The position numbers were made by a program, and so were the translations under genes. The notes beneath the pieces are model-generated. The model ran no database searches. It was not told where the DNA came from and worked only from the letters and a program-made list of their open reading frames with translations. A DNA stretch of 64,000 nt from Bacillus altitudinis 41KF2b (lineage in GTDB: Bacteria; Bacillota; Bacilli; Bacillales; Bacillaceae): contig NZ_ASJC01000009.1 in the NCBI RefSeq assembly GCF_000691145.1, positions 1-64,000 of the forward strand, read 5' to 3'. Below, piece by piece: positions 26,903 to 35,109 of this stretch. Each line of letters begins with the position of its first letter. Position 1 is the stretch's first letter.

Positions 26903-29110
26903 ATGCTGCATATGCATCAGCGGCAAAGCCGTTTTGAGTTGTTCATCTATTATGCTGTCGCATTTCTGCTGCTTTGGGAGTGGCTTCGTCCGCTTCAAGA
27001 TTTTACAGAGACGAGTCATACGTCTTATTTCATCATTTTTATAGGGCTTACGTGTTTGTTTACGTTCTTTCGATTGAAGTGGTATGTGACGTTTCCTATT
27101 TGTGCTGGATTGATCTTGCTCGCATTATATTTGATTTTTTATCAATCAGAGCCAAGTTATCTGCCTGCGCTGTTTGCTGATATTCAAGATAATATTTCTT
27201 TGATGAGCATGGGCATGTGGAGTGACATGTATCCGTCTTTCCGCACATTGTTGTTTTATATTTTGCTTTGGCTACTTGTTTATTTACTTCATTATTGGGT
27301 TGTGTATCAGCAACGTATCTTTTTCTTTTTACTGATGACGATTGTATATGTCACGATTCTTGATACGTTTACGCCTTATGATGCGACTTTTGCGATCGTT
27401 CGAATTATGGTATTTGGCTTTTGTTTACTTGGCCTGCTCTATTTCGACAGGCTTCGTTCGGCTGAAGGTGTGCGGGTGTCACAGAAAGCGCGTCTCAATT
27501 GGTTCTTACCCATGCTGGCGCTTGTTCTTGTATCAGCATCACTCGGTGCGTCTTTGCCAAAATCTGATCCGAAATGGCCTGACCCTGTCCCGTTTTTTAA
27601 AGCGGTCACGAATCAAGATGGTTCTGCCGGGCAGAATAAGGTGGGATATAGTACGGATGATTCGTCGCTTGGGGGACCGTTTAGTGAGGACCGTACACCG
27701 GTATTTAAATGGAGCGGAAAAGAGCCGTCTTATTTTCGTGTAGAAACAAAAAGTATTTACACGGGGAAAGGCTGGGAGGATGCTTCAAATGATACGAAAC
27801 CTACTCGGTTAAAAGGGAATGAAGTGCCGAACCAGTGGTTTACCAATCGCGTGAAAACAGAGGAGCATGAAACGAGAGTCGATATGGAATCAAATTATCG
27901 ATTTAATCATGCTGTTTATCCGATTGGTACGGTTATGCTGACGCCAATGGAAAACATTCCACTACAAATGATGGGCAAAACGGAGAAAATTGTCCCGTCT
28001 ACTCAAAACCCGCCCAAAAATTTAGGGAACTATCGAGTCAGCTTCTTATCACCTACATTTATCCTAGAGGACTTACAGCGGATCAAAGTACCGACCAAGC
28101 AGCAAGTGAACCAGCAGGTCGGACGTGAATACTTGCAGCTCCCATCCTCGCTGCCAGAGCGTGTGAAAACATTGGCGAACAGCTTAACGGAAACGAAGGA
28201 TAATATGTATGATAAAGCAAAAGCGATTGAGGATTATTTAGGATCTGCGAAGTTTTCATATGAAACCCAAAATGTCGCTGTGCCTGGGCGTGACGAAGAC
28301 TATGTGGATCAGTTCTTATTTGATACGATGATTGGCTATTGTGATAACTTTTCAACCTCTATGATTGTCATGCTTCGCTCGATTGGAATTCCGGCGAGAT
28401 GGGTGAAAGGATATACGTCTGGTCAGTTATATGAAACACAGATGGATGGAAGCAATGTGTATGAAGTGACCAATAACAATGCGCATTCATGGGTAGAGGT
28501 GTATTTTCCAAACCGTGGCTGGGTGACTTTTGAACCGACAAAAGGGTTCACGAACCCAGAGACATTTACGAATGAAACCACGGCTAACAACGACCAAACA
28601 GATGATCAACAGGATGAAAAAGATCAGCCCGCATCTGATCAACAAGAAAACGAGCAGACACAACAGCCGCAGCAACAAGAACCAGAACAGCCGGCCAAAC
28701 AAGAGGAAAAAGCAGCTAAAGCAAAGCCAAGTATGGTTCATGTTGGTTCAATCTTGGGCTACGCAGCAGGTGTAATTGTCTTTCTTGGATTTATAGGCTG
28801 GATGCTTTACCGGTTCAGAGCAAGATGGCTGCCAATCTTTATTGTGAGAAAAGTAAAACGTCTGCCAGATGAGGAAGCTTTTTTCTACGCATATGCTGCT
28901 CTATTAAAACAGCTAAGGCGCAGAGGGATCGAGAAAAAGCCAGGCATGACGCTAAGAGAATTTGCTTCTTTGATCGATGACAAGGAAGGGAATCATCACA
29001 TGTCTGAGCTAACGCAGTTCTATGAGCGGGCGCTCTATAGACAAGAAGATGCGTCGGCGCTTTGGCGGCAGTCGGTGAAGTTATGGGAAAATTTAATAAA
29101 CAGGAGATAG
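26903..29110 (+). CDS. yebA: Transglutaminase-like membrane protein (YebA)
   Basis: A 735-residue protein with about six N-terminal spans (residues 12-215), an extracytoplasmic transglutaminase-core domain, an acidic and glutamine-rich linker (about 565-610), a last span (GSILGYAAGVIVFLGFIGWML) and a cytoplasmic DUF4129 tail. The catalytic-type triad is visible: Cys in IGYCDNFSTSM, His in NNAHSWVEVYF, and the following WVTFEPT strand. MoxR-DUF58-transglutaminase operons are common in bacteria, but the substrate is not known. GAGGTGAC precedes the ATG. Confidence 0.9.
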   Translation: MLHMHQRQSRFELFIYYAVAFLLLWEWLRPLQDFTETSHTSYFIIFIGLTCLFTFFRLKWYVTFPICAGLILLALYLIFYQSEPSYLPALFADIQDNISLMSMGMWSDMYPSFRTLLFYILLWLLVYLLHYWVVYQQRIFFFLLMTIVYVTILDTFTPYDATFAIVRIMVFGFCLLGLLYFDRLRSAEGVRVSQKARLNWFLPMLALVLVSASLGASLPKSDPKWPDPVPFFKAVTNQDGSAGQNKVGYSTDDSSLGGPFSEDRTPVFKWSGKEPSYFRVETKSIYTGKGWEDASNDTKPTRLKGNEVPNQWFTNRVKTEEHETRVDMESNYRFNHAVYPIGTVMLTPMENIPLQMMGKTEKIVPSTQNPPKNLGNYRVSFLSPTFILEDLQRIKVPTKQQVNQQVGREYLQLPSSLPERVKTLANSLTETKDNMYDKAKAIEDYLGSAKFSYETQNVAVPGRDEDYVDQFLFDTMIGYCDNFSTSMIVMLRSIGIPARWVKGYTSGQLYETQMDGSNVYEVTNNNAHSWVEVYFPNRGWVTFEPTKGFTNPETFTNETTANNDQTDDQQDEKDQPASDQQENEQTQQPQQQEPEQPAKQEEKAAKAKPSMVHVGSILGYAAGVIVFLGFIGWMLYRFRARWLPIFIVRKVKRLPDEEAFFYAYAALLKQLRRRGIEKKPGMTLREFASLIDDKEGNHHMSELTQFYERALYRQEDASALWRQSVKLWENLINRR

Positions 29111-29112
29111 TC

Positions 29113-29141
29113 TTGACCCCGTACCTTCCTGTTGTTAGAAT
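29113..29141 (+). promoter_or_regulatory. Sigma-A type promoter of guaA
   Basis: TTGACC (29113-29118), 17-nt spacer, TAGAAT (29136-29141), starting just after the yebA stop. A transcript from about 29148 would have a leader of about 147 nt before the guaA start. Confidence 0.75.
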
Positions 29142-29152
29142 AGGTGAATATT

Positions 29153-29252
29153 AAAACCTTCTAAAATACATGAAATTGAAGCGTTCGGATGTGAGTCTGG
29201 GCGCTTCAAAAGCGTGATTTACACTGAGAGAGGTTTTCTCCTCTCATTTTTT
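29153..29252 (+). promoter_or_regulatory. Structured guaA leader with possible attenuator
   Basis: Hairpin 1 pairs TTGAAGCG (29176-29183) with CGCTTCAA (29202-29209) around an 18-nt loop. A terminator-like hairpin pairs TGAGAG (29225-29230) with CTCTCA (29241-29246) and is followed by six T. AAAACCT (29153-29159) is complementary to AGGTTTT (29231-29237), inside the terminator, so an alternative fold exists. The leader matches no riboswitch class I recognise. It contains the core GTTCGG of a PurR half-site but no partner. Confidence 0.5.
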
Positions 29253-29294
29253 CTGTGCGTTTATAAAAACTATATTGGACATAGAGGTGACACC

Positions 29295-30836
29295 ATGACA
29301 AATTTAGTAAATGAAATGATTTTGGTTCTCGATTTCGGTAGTCAGTACAATCAGCTGATCACTCGCCGTATTCGTGAATTTGGTGTGTACAGTGAGCTTC
29401 ATCCGCACACTTTAACTGCTGAAGAAATTAAAGAAATGGCGCCGAAAGGAATCATCCTTTCTGGTGGACCAAACAGTGTATATGATGAAGGATCTTTCCG
29501 CTGTGACGAAAAGATTTTTGATCTAGGCATTCCAGTTCTAGGCATTTGCTACGGCATGCAGCTGATGACTCACTATTTAGGTGGGAAAGTAGAAGCGGCA
29601 AGCCAGCGTGAATATGGAAAAGCAGACATTCATATTAACGGAACACCTGCTCTATTCAAAGACCTTCCAACGGATCAAGTCGTTTGGATGAGCCATGGTG
29701 ACCTTGTCGTTGAAGTACCAGAAGGCTTTACAGTTGATGCAACAAGTGCACATTGTCCAAACTCAGCGATGAGCTTAGCTGAGAAGAATTTCTATGGCGT
29801 TCAGTTCCACCCAGAGGTACGTCACTCTGAGTACGGAAATGATCTATTGAAGAACTTTGTCTTCGGCGTATGTGACTGCGATGGCAAATGGTCAATGGAG
29901 AACTTCATTGAAATCGAAATGCAGAAAATCCGTCAAACAGTAGGCGACAAACAAGTATTGTGCGCACTAAGCGGCGGTGTAGATTCATCTGTTGTGGCTG
30001 TATTGATCCACAAAGCCATCGGTGATCAGCTGACATGTATTTTCGTTGACCACGGTCTTCTTCGCAAAGGCGAAGCAGAAGGGGTAATGAAAACATTTAG
30101 CGAAGGTTTCAACATGAACGTGATTAAAGTAGATGCGAAAGATCGCTTCTTAAACAAGCTAAAAGGTGTGTCTGATCCTGAGCAAAAACGTAAAATCATC
30201 GGTAACGAATTCATCTATGTATTCGATGACGAGGCGGACAAGCTAAAAGGAATCGACTACTTAGCACAAGGAACTCTTTACACAGACATCATTGAGAGTG
30301 GTACAGCAACGGCACAAACAATCAAATCTCACCACAACGTAGGCGGTCTTCCAGAAGACATGCAGTTTGAATTGATTGAGCCACTCAATACACTATTCAA
30401 GGATGAAGTCCGTGCTCTAGGGTCAGAGCTAGGTATTCCAGACGACATCGTATGGAGACAGCCATTCCCAGGTCCAGGACTAGGAATCCGTGTACTAGGT
30501 GAAATTTCTGAAGAAAAACTAGAAATCGTCCGTGAATCTGATGCGATTCTACGAGAAGAAATTGCCAACTTCGGCCTTGAGCGCGACATCTGGCAATACT
30601 TCACAGTCCTCCCAGACATCCGCAGCGTAGGTGTCATGGGCGACGCAAGAACATACGATTACACTATCGGTATCCGTGCTGTTACGTCTATTGATGGTAT
30701 GACGAGTGACTGGGCAAGAATCCCTTGGGATGTACTTGAGAAGATCTCGACTCGTATCGTGAATGAAGTGAAGCATATTAACCGCGTGGTGTATGATATT
30801 ACGAGTAAGCCGCCTGCTACGATTGAGTGGGAATAA
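29295..30836 (+). CDS. guaA: GMP synthase (glutamine-hydrolysing) GuaA
   Basis: GuaA converts XMP to GMP with ATP and glutamine. The class I amidotransferase domain (about residues 8-200) has GICYGMQ with the catalytic Cys and FHPEV with the catalytic His; the ATP pyrophosphatase domain has the P-loop SGGVDSS (about 225-231), and the C-terminal dimerisation domain ends [12 protein letters not shown] 29295 behind GAGGTGAC gives 513 residues, equal to B. subtilis; the frame is open further upstream, but that stretch is leader. Codon use is of the highly expressed type. Confidence 0.98.
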   Translation: MTNLVNEMILVLDFGSQYNQLITRRIREFGVYSELHPHTLTAEEIKEMAPKGIILSGGPNSVYDEGSFRCDEKIFDLGIPVLGICYGMQLMTHYLGGKVEAASQREYGKADIHINGTPALFKDLPTDQVVWMSHGDLVVEVPEGFTVDATSAHCPNSAMSLAEKNFYGVQFHPEVRHSEYGNDLLKNFVFGVCDCDGKWSMENFIEIEMQKIRQTVGDKQVLCALSGGVDSSVVAVLIHKAIGDQLTCIFVDHGLLRKGEAEGVMKTFSEGFNMNVIKVDAKDRFLNKLKGVSDPEQKRKIIGNEFIYVFDDEADKLKGIDYLAQGTLYTDIIESGTATAQTIKSHHNVGGLPEDMQFELIEPLNTLFKDEVRALGSELGIPDDIVWRQPFPGPGLGIRVLGEISEEKLEIVRESDAILREEIANFGLERDIWQYFTVLPDIRSVGVMGDARTYDYTIGIRAVTSIDGMTSDWARIPWDVLEKISTRIVNEVKHINRVVYDITSKPPATIEWE

Positions 30837-30875
30837 TTTTTAATAAGGATAAAAAACTCTTCACCAATAAGAAAA

Positions 30876-30930
30876 CCGAACTATTTAGGAACCACTTCAA
30901 AGTGTTTCCAATAGTTCGGATTCTTTTTTT
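30876..30930 (+). terminator. Terminator of guaA
   Basis: CCGAACTAT (30876-30884) and ATAGTTCGG (30911-30919) enclose a second stem, GGAA-CACTT with AGTG-TTCC, followed by seven T after ATTC. The outer arms resemble an inverted PurBox pair, but the spacing and position favour a terminator. Confidence 0.85.
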
Positions 30931-31009
30931 ACATTTCTATGCTCATTTCAAATTTCTTTGATTTTATAATTTATAAATTAGTAAAGAATTATGATTTTGG
31001 ATTTAAAGG

Positions 31010-32086
31010 TTATTTTAAAATTTTCCTCTTGATCCATTTCAAAAAGGATTCGTCATGAAGTTTATTTACATTGTTCTTGAGGATATCATTTTCTTTTTTA
31101 AAATTTTCAATTTGTTGGTCTTTTTGTTTCAATTTTAATACTAATTCATTATTTCTTTGAGAAGCCAATAGTAATTCTTGATTAACTTCAACTTTTTCTT
31201 TGAGAGTGTATAAATCTTTGTTTAGCTTATGAATAATTTCAGATAAATGTAGCTTATATTCTTCAGATTTTTGTATTTCTTCAGATAATTCTTTTTTTCT
31301 TTTTTTGTATTTATCTAGTTCAATTTCAGCTTGGGATAACAATAGATAATTCTCCTTATTTTCATCTTCTACTTTAGAGTTTACAATAAAGTCTCCAAAT
31401 AAAGTCCAATTGTTTTTGCTATAAATTTTAGTTAGTTTGTCAATTTCTTTTTGTCTAAGCTTTTTATTTTTTAATATTTCGTGAGCTTTTGGAATCAATT
31501 TTTTAATAACATTAGGAACAGGTGCTTCGTAAGTTGAAATATTATTATCGAGTAATATGCGCTTTTTCTTTGGATCAACAGCATGGGTTACTTTAACTTC
31601 AATTGCCAACTTTTTATTCCATAGATACTTATAAGAGTATGGATACGTTTGTTTGATGCGCAATAAGATATCAATTAATATACCTTTTTTATCATTATAT
31701 TTAATATAAGATTCTATTTCTGCTGATTCAATAGCTACTCTAATTTCCTTTTTTTCTTTGTCTTCAATTTTGAATTGATTAAGTTGTGAAAACATCATTT
31801 GAAAAAGGGAATGAGCAGTTGTCATTTTTTTTGAATAAAGAATCTGTTTCATGTCTTCTTTATGATAATATCGGTAAAATGCGTCTTTAATCTTTTTTTC
31901 TCCACTGAAAGTGGGAGAAACTGGTAATACTCCGCTTCGAATAGAGGGGTTCTTGAAGTCAAAAAAAGCAGGATTTTCTCGATTCATTTCAATTATACCT
32001 TGATTTCTCAGCCAAAGTGCTTCCAATACATGTATTTGTCTATCTTGAACTGGGAAATAAGCAAACTTTTTTGTTTGTTCATTCAT
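31010..32086 (-). CDS. PD-(D/E)XK nuclease-like protein with C-terminal coiled coil, partner of the RT
   Basis: The 358-residue product has a predicted nuclease core between about residues 90 and 190: TAHSLFQ, then AEIES, then GILIDILL with D139, then LAIEVKVTH with E163 and K165. This order fits PD-(D/E)XK folds of the CoiA-like type. From about 251 to 343 it is a long charged coiled coil, ending with the basic WIKRKILK. It lies 232 nt after the reverse transcriptase on the same strand. ATG 32086 is preferred because AGGTGG lies about seven nt upstream; TTG 32092 is also possible. AT-rich, unlike the neighbouring core genes. The nuclease call is inference from motifs. Confidence 0.6.
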   Translation of the reverse strand: MNEQTKKFAYFPVQDRQIHVLEALWLRNQGIIEMNRENPAFFDFKNPSIRSGVLPVSPTFSGEKKIKDAFYRYYHKEDMKQILYSKKMTTAHSLFQMMFSQLNQFKIEDKEKKEIRVAIESAEIESYIKYNDKKGILIDILLRIKQTYPYSYKYLWNKKLAIEVKVTHAVDPKKKRILLDNNISTYEAPVPNVIKKLIPKAHEILKNKKLRQKEIDKLTKIYSKNNWTLFGDFIVNSKVEDENKENYLLLSQAEIELDKYKKRKKELSEEIQKSEEYKLHLSEIIHKLNKDLYTLKEKVEVNQELLLASQRNNELVLKLKQKDQQIENFKKENDILKNNVNKLHDESFLKWIKRKILK

Positions 32087-32318
32087 ATGCAACCACCTAA
32101 AAGCTTCTTCCTTTCCTTTTTGTTGTGTGAACGCCTATTATAATGTTTTTAAATGCTCTTGATTAGATTCTATTGAATAATTAATTTCACCGTTTCATAA
32201 AAAGTATAAGGAAATGTTACGGTTTTTTTCTTGAACGTTGTATACGTGCCACGACGTGTGTGAACTGCTTTAGGTGAAAAGTTAAGGATACTTTTTTTAG
32301 GTAATGAATCTATTAACA

Positions 32319-33722
32319 TTAATCCATTAGAGTATTTAAAGACTTCTGGATTTTTTTGTTGATTTTCTTTCGGTGGTTTTTAATTTGTTCTTTCATTAAA
32401 TTTGTAGTAAGCGGCGAAATCTCATTAAATATTTTATTGCACTTATTTGCGTATGTGATAAATGTTCCGAATTCTCTTTTCTTATAGTTATATTTTATGT
32501 CAGTTCTTTCTCCTAACTGATGATAATGTTGATATAATTTTCTTTTATAAGTTAAGCGTATTCGATCTTTAGTAAAGCCCTTTTTTCTTGAAACAATTTC
32601 ACCTTTCTTTATTAACTTATAAACAGTTCTATAGTATTTATAAATGCTTTTTTCTCTTATTCTAACTTCATTACCATTAAAAATGAATCCTAGATAATCA
32701 ATTTTAGAAAGTCTTTGAGATTTAATATCGAAAATTTTTCTCCCATCAAATATTAAGGTTTGCGTTTTCTGGGGATGAATTAATAATTTGTTTTTTTTGA
32801 TTTGATTCTCTATTTGATTTTTAATAGTGTAAAATTTTTCTTCATTTATATTAGTAAAAACCAAGATGAAATCATCAGAATATCTCCTATATAAACCTCC
32901 TGTGCTAGCTAATAAATTAGTAATATATTCATCGATCTTTATCATATATATATTAGAGTAAATAGCACTCATAGCAGTTCCTTGAGGAATACCTTTGGTA
33001 TCCGTATTTACTTTTAGGACTTTGCTGTTATCATTTGTAATTAAACTTCTCTCATTTTTGAACCTTCTAAACTCTTTAAATGAAGTGAAATAACAGGTTT
33101 GATTAGTTCTAAATATTTCTTTATCTTCGCCTACTCTTATATTGATATCTTTTTTATTAATGTATGAATATTTAGTGAGACTCTTGAAGATTTTATATTG
33201 ATGAATTGGCATTTCACTTCCGTAAATCAAGTTAATCATTTCTTTAAGTAATTTATGATCTAAAGTGTCGAAAAAATTTTGGTAATCTCCTATGTATATA
33301 TAGCAATTTGGATTCTTTGCAATGAAGTTAATTACTTCAGCTGCGAAATGTATATTGTTTTGTCTTTTTTTGTTGTTTCTATAGGCAGTAACAGATTCAT
33401 CAATTTGTTGAACTTTAGCATAGCTATTATAAAAGTCATTTAACTCTAAACTGTAATGTTTGTATATAAAGTTATCAATATGAGCAGCATACATAATCGG
33501 TCGTTTTTTAACTTTAATAGGTATTAATTGACCGTTTCTCTTCATAGTGGTTCCATCATTAATATCGCTAAATTTCTCAAAGGTTAACTCACTAAAAATT
33601 AAAGGTAGAAAACTATGTGATGGGTTTTGTTTAAAACCAAGGACGTAGTTTTCTACCTTTTTATTAAAAGACGCAATTTTATCAAAATGCAAGTAAGGTT
33701 TAGATGGATATTTATATACCAT
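32319..33722 (-). CDS. Reverse transcriptase, probable defence-associated (DRT/UG type)
   Basis: The 467-residue protein has all core RT motifs: motif A GDYQNFFDTLDH (catalytic D146), the RT4 block GIPQGTAMS (244-252), the active site YRRYSDDF (D283, D284), and KIDYLGFIFNG (340-350) followed by IREKSIYKYY. There is no maturase, endonuclease or integrase domain and no group II intron sequence around it. The C-terminal 110 residues are basic and helical. An approximately 300-nt structured region precedes it. These features fit the unknown-group/DRT class of chromosomal RTs rather than retrons or retroelements. Strongly AT-rich. The GTGAG ribosome-binding site is modest. Confidence 0.88.
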   Translation of the reverse strand: MVYKYPSKPYLHFDKIASFNKKVENYVLGFKQNPSHSFLPLIFSELTFEKFSDINDGTTMKRNGQLIPIKVKKRPIMYAAHIDNFIYKHYSLELNDFYNSYAKVQQIDESVTAYRNNKKRQNNIHFAAEVINFIAKNPNCYIYIGDYQNFFDTLDHKLLKEMINLIYGSEMPIHQYKIFKSLTKYSYINKKDINIRVGEDKEIFRTNQTCYFTSFKEFRRFKNERSLITNDNSKVLKVNTDTKGIPQGTAMSAIYSNIYMIKIDEYITNLLASTGGLYRRYSDDFILVFTNINEEKFYTIKNQIENQIKKNKLLIHPQKTQTLIFDGRKIFDIKSQRLSKIDYLGFIFNGNEVRIREKSIYKYYRTVYKLIKKGEIVSRKKGFTKDRIRLTYKRKLYQHYHQLGERTDIKYNYKKREFGTFITYANKCNKIFNEISPLTTNLMKEQIKNHRKKINKKIQKSLNTLMD

Positions 33723-33739
33723 TTAAAACTCACATCCCT

Positions 33740-34045
33740 TTTTTTATTGTTGGAGCAAGTACAGACTTAGTCCCGCTACTATATTTCTTCTGACTTGCAC
33801 TCTGCCTAAAGCGCCGCTATCCTTAGGCTCTACTATACCACGCGGCATATTATATGGTATGGCGGGGTGAGTTTAATACTCACAAATACAAATAATGTAT
33901 AATATAACAAGAAGACAAGTTCTGGTGGTGAAGTGTTCTATGATGATAGATATGACTTTGGCTTGCTACTTATCTAGTATGCTGATCTTAAGATTAGCAT
34001 ACGGTATACAAGTTTCAGCTTTCACAGTAATATCTCTTGACATTG
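33740..34045 (-). ncRNA. Structured non-coding RNA upstream of the RT (putative template or partner)
   Basis: Between the RT start and the promoter lie five clear stems. GTATGCT with AGCATAC plus ATCTT/AAGAT forms 33977-34002; GTGAGT/ACTCAC forms 33867-33883; ATACCA/TGGTAT forms 33835-33860; GCCTAA/TTAGGC forms 33804-33828; and GCAAGT-CAGA/TCTG-ACTTGC with one bulge forms 33755-33798. There is no long sense-strand reading frame. Local G+C-rich stems contrast with the AT-rich RT gene. Known DRT2, DRT3 and DRT9 loci have such an RNA immediately upstream of the RT. Ends are estimates. Confidence 0.55.
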
Positions 34046-34051
34046 TTATAC

Positions 34052-34080
34052 AACATACCTAGCACTCTAATAAATGACAA
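34052..34080 (-). promoter_or_regulatory. Promoter of the ncRNA-RT locus
   Basis: On the minus strand, TTGTCA (34080-34075), 17-nt spacer, TATGTT (34057-34052). Transcription would start near 34045, just before the series of stems. Confidence 0.55.
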
Positions 34081-34158
34081 TAGTACTAGCAATATAATTT
34101 TAACATAAATTTCTTTTGAAGGAAAACAATAACTTGTTTAGGTTCGTTAATTTTTAAT

Positions 34159-34740
34159 TTAGAAATGTAAGAGTCTTTTTTTCTCGTAATCCCTCTTCAA
34201 AATCGCATACATATACACATCATCAAACCCATTCTGACCAAGATCATACTCCCTCAATAAACCCTCTCGTACAAAATTAATTTTCTCCAATAATTGAACA
34301 GAAGACGTATTTGCTGGATCAATGATCGCTTCAATCCGGTTCAGGTTCATCTCCTGAAATCCATATCGCAATACCGCAGTAATCGCTTCCTTCATGATGC
34401 CTTTTCTCCAATGATCATGGTGTAATTCATAGCCAATTTCGGTGCGGTAGTGCTGTTTTTCCAAGTTAAGAAATCCGCAGCTGCCGATGATGGTGGGGTT
34501 GTTTTTTAAAGAAATGCCCCAGCGGATGCCTGTTTGTTCTTTGAAGATATTGTCATACCACTTGATTTCTCCTTTTGTGTCTTCGATGGTTTCATGTGCA
34601 TCAATGCCCATATAGCGGCACACGGTTTCATTGGATAAATAGATGTGCATATCCTCAGCATCTGTGATCGTTGCTTGTTTTAAGATCAGTCTTTCGGTAT
34701 GTATCGTTGGAAATGATTGTGGAAAAGTAATTTTGTTCAT
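34159..34740 (-). CDS. GNAT N-acetyltransferase, RimJ/RimL type
   Basis: A 193-residue acetyltransferase with the RimJ/RimL pattern: FPTIHTERLILKQATITDAE at the start, IGYELHHDHWRKGIMKEAI (acetyl-CoA binding region) in the middle, and NTSSVQLLEKINFVREGLLR near the end. Likely substrate is a protein N-terminus or a small amine; not predictable. ATG 34740 with AAGGGGG nine nt upstream is chosen because the longer frame (to 34803) runs into the preceding zinc-ribbon gene. It forms a two-gene unit with that gene. Confidence 0.85.
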   Translation of the reverse strand: MNKITFPQSFPTIHTERLILKQATITDAEDMHIYLSNETVCRYMGIDAHETIEDTKGEIKWYDNIFKEQTGIRWGISLKNNPTIIGSCGFLNLEKQHYRTEIGYELHHDHWRKGIMKEAITAVLRYGFQEMNLNRIEAIIDPANTSSVQLLEKINFVREGLLREYDLGQNGFDDVYMYAILKRDYEKKRLLHF

Positions 34741-34753
34741 GCATTTATCCCCC

Positions 34754-34930
34754 TTATGATGTCTTTTGTTCTGTACATGCCTTACAATAAAAAACCCCTT
34801 CATTCCTCAGCCAAGCCTTCACCTCTGTCATTCCTTTTCTCTTTGGATAGACCAGCTTAACGTACACTTCTTCGTTACCTTCTATCTTCTTTTGGCAGCT
34901 AGCACAAGCAGGTTCTTCAAATAGAAACAA
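34754..34930 (-). CDS. 58-residue zinc-ribbon protein
   Basis: A small frame with start TTG 34930 behind a perfect AAGGAGG at seven nt spacing. The product has CASC near residue 9 and CKAC near residue 49, a four-cysteine zinc-ribbon pattern, with a basic VYPKRKG segment between. It ends 13 nt before the GNAT start, so the two are co-transcribed. Function unknown. Similar Bacillus peptides exist, in my recollection often misnamed as siderophore-transporter components. Confidence 0.72.
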   Translation of the reverse strand: MFLFEEPACASCQKKIEGNEEVYVKLVYPKRKGMTEVKAWLRNEGVFYCKACTEQKTS

Positions 34931-35109
34931 TCAATATCCTCCTTTTTGTAGATATTTCTTCCATTATATCAAAAGTTCAATACGATCTTTGCGGCCTATT
35001 CTTCACTTTCTCTATTTTTGTCCGACATATGCTAAGTAAAAGAAATTTCCGTTTGTTGAAACCGTTTGTGAGAAAGTGTGCTCTAACAGGTGTAGGAGGT
35101 GTGGATGAG

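Noticed and set aside
28530-28775. Open frames in the yebA linker on both strands
   Set aside because: They arise from low-complexity Gln/Glu/Asp coding sequence; no ribosome-binding sites or family features.
29214-29294. N-terminal extension of guaA
   Set aside because: This stretch is the leader with the terminator hairpin; the known GuaA start MTxLVNEM is at 29295.
30872-30923. Inverted PurBox-like pair (CCGAAC ... GTTCGG) after guaA
   Set aside because: The two cores form the outer arms of a terminator hairpin with a T-tract, the spacing is wider than for PurR boxes, and no purine gene starts downstream. Terminator is the simpler reading.
32319-33722. Group II intron reverse transcriptase
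   Set aside because: No maturase X or HNH endonuclease domain follows the RT core, and no domain V/VI-like RNA is seen downstream.
33898-33903. TATAAT as a plus-strand promoter for the antisense hydrophobic frame
   Set aside because: No acceptable -35 at 16-18 nt; the same AT-rich palindrome reads equally on both strands.
32319-34045. A retron (msr-msd plus RT)
   Set aside because: The upstream RNA does not show the retron plan of short inverted a1/a2 repeats at both ends that I could find, and the RT C-terminal part lacks a recognisable VTG motif region. Not fully excluded.
30929-34170. 10-bp inverted repeat TTACATTTCT / AGAAATGTAA at the edges of the RT locus
   Set aside because: The right copy lies inside the GNAT coding sequence, there is no target duplication or integrase, and a 10-bp match in AT-rich DNA can be chance.
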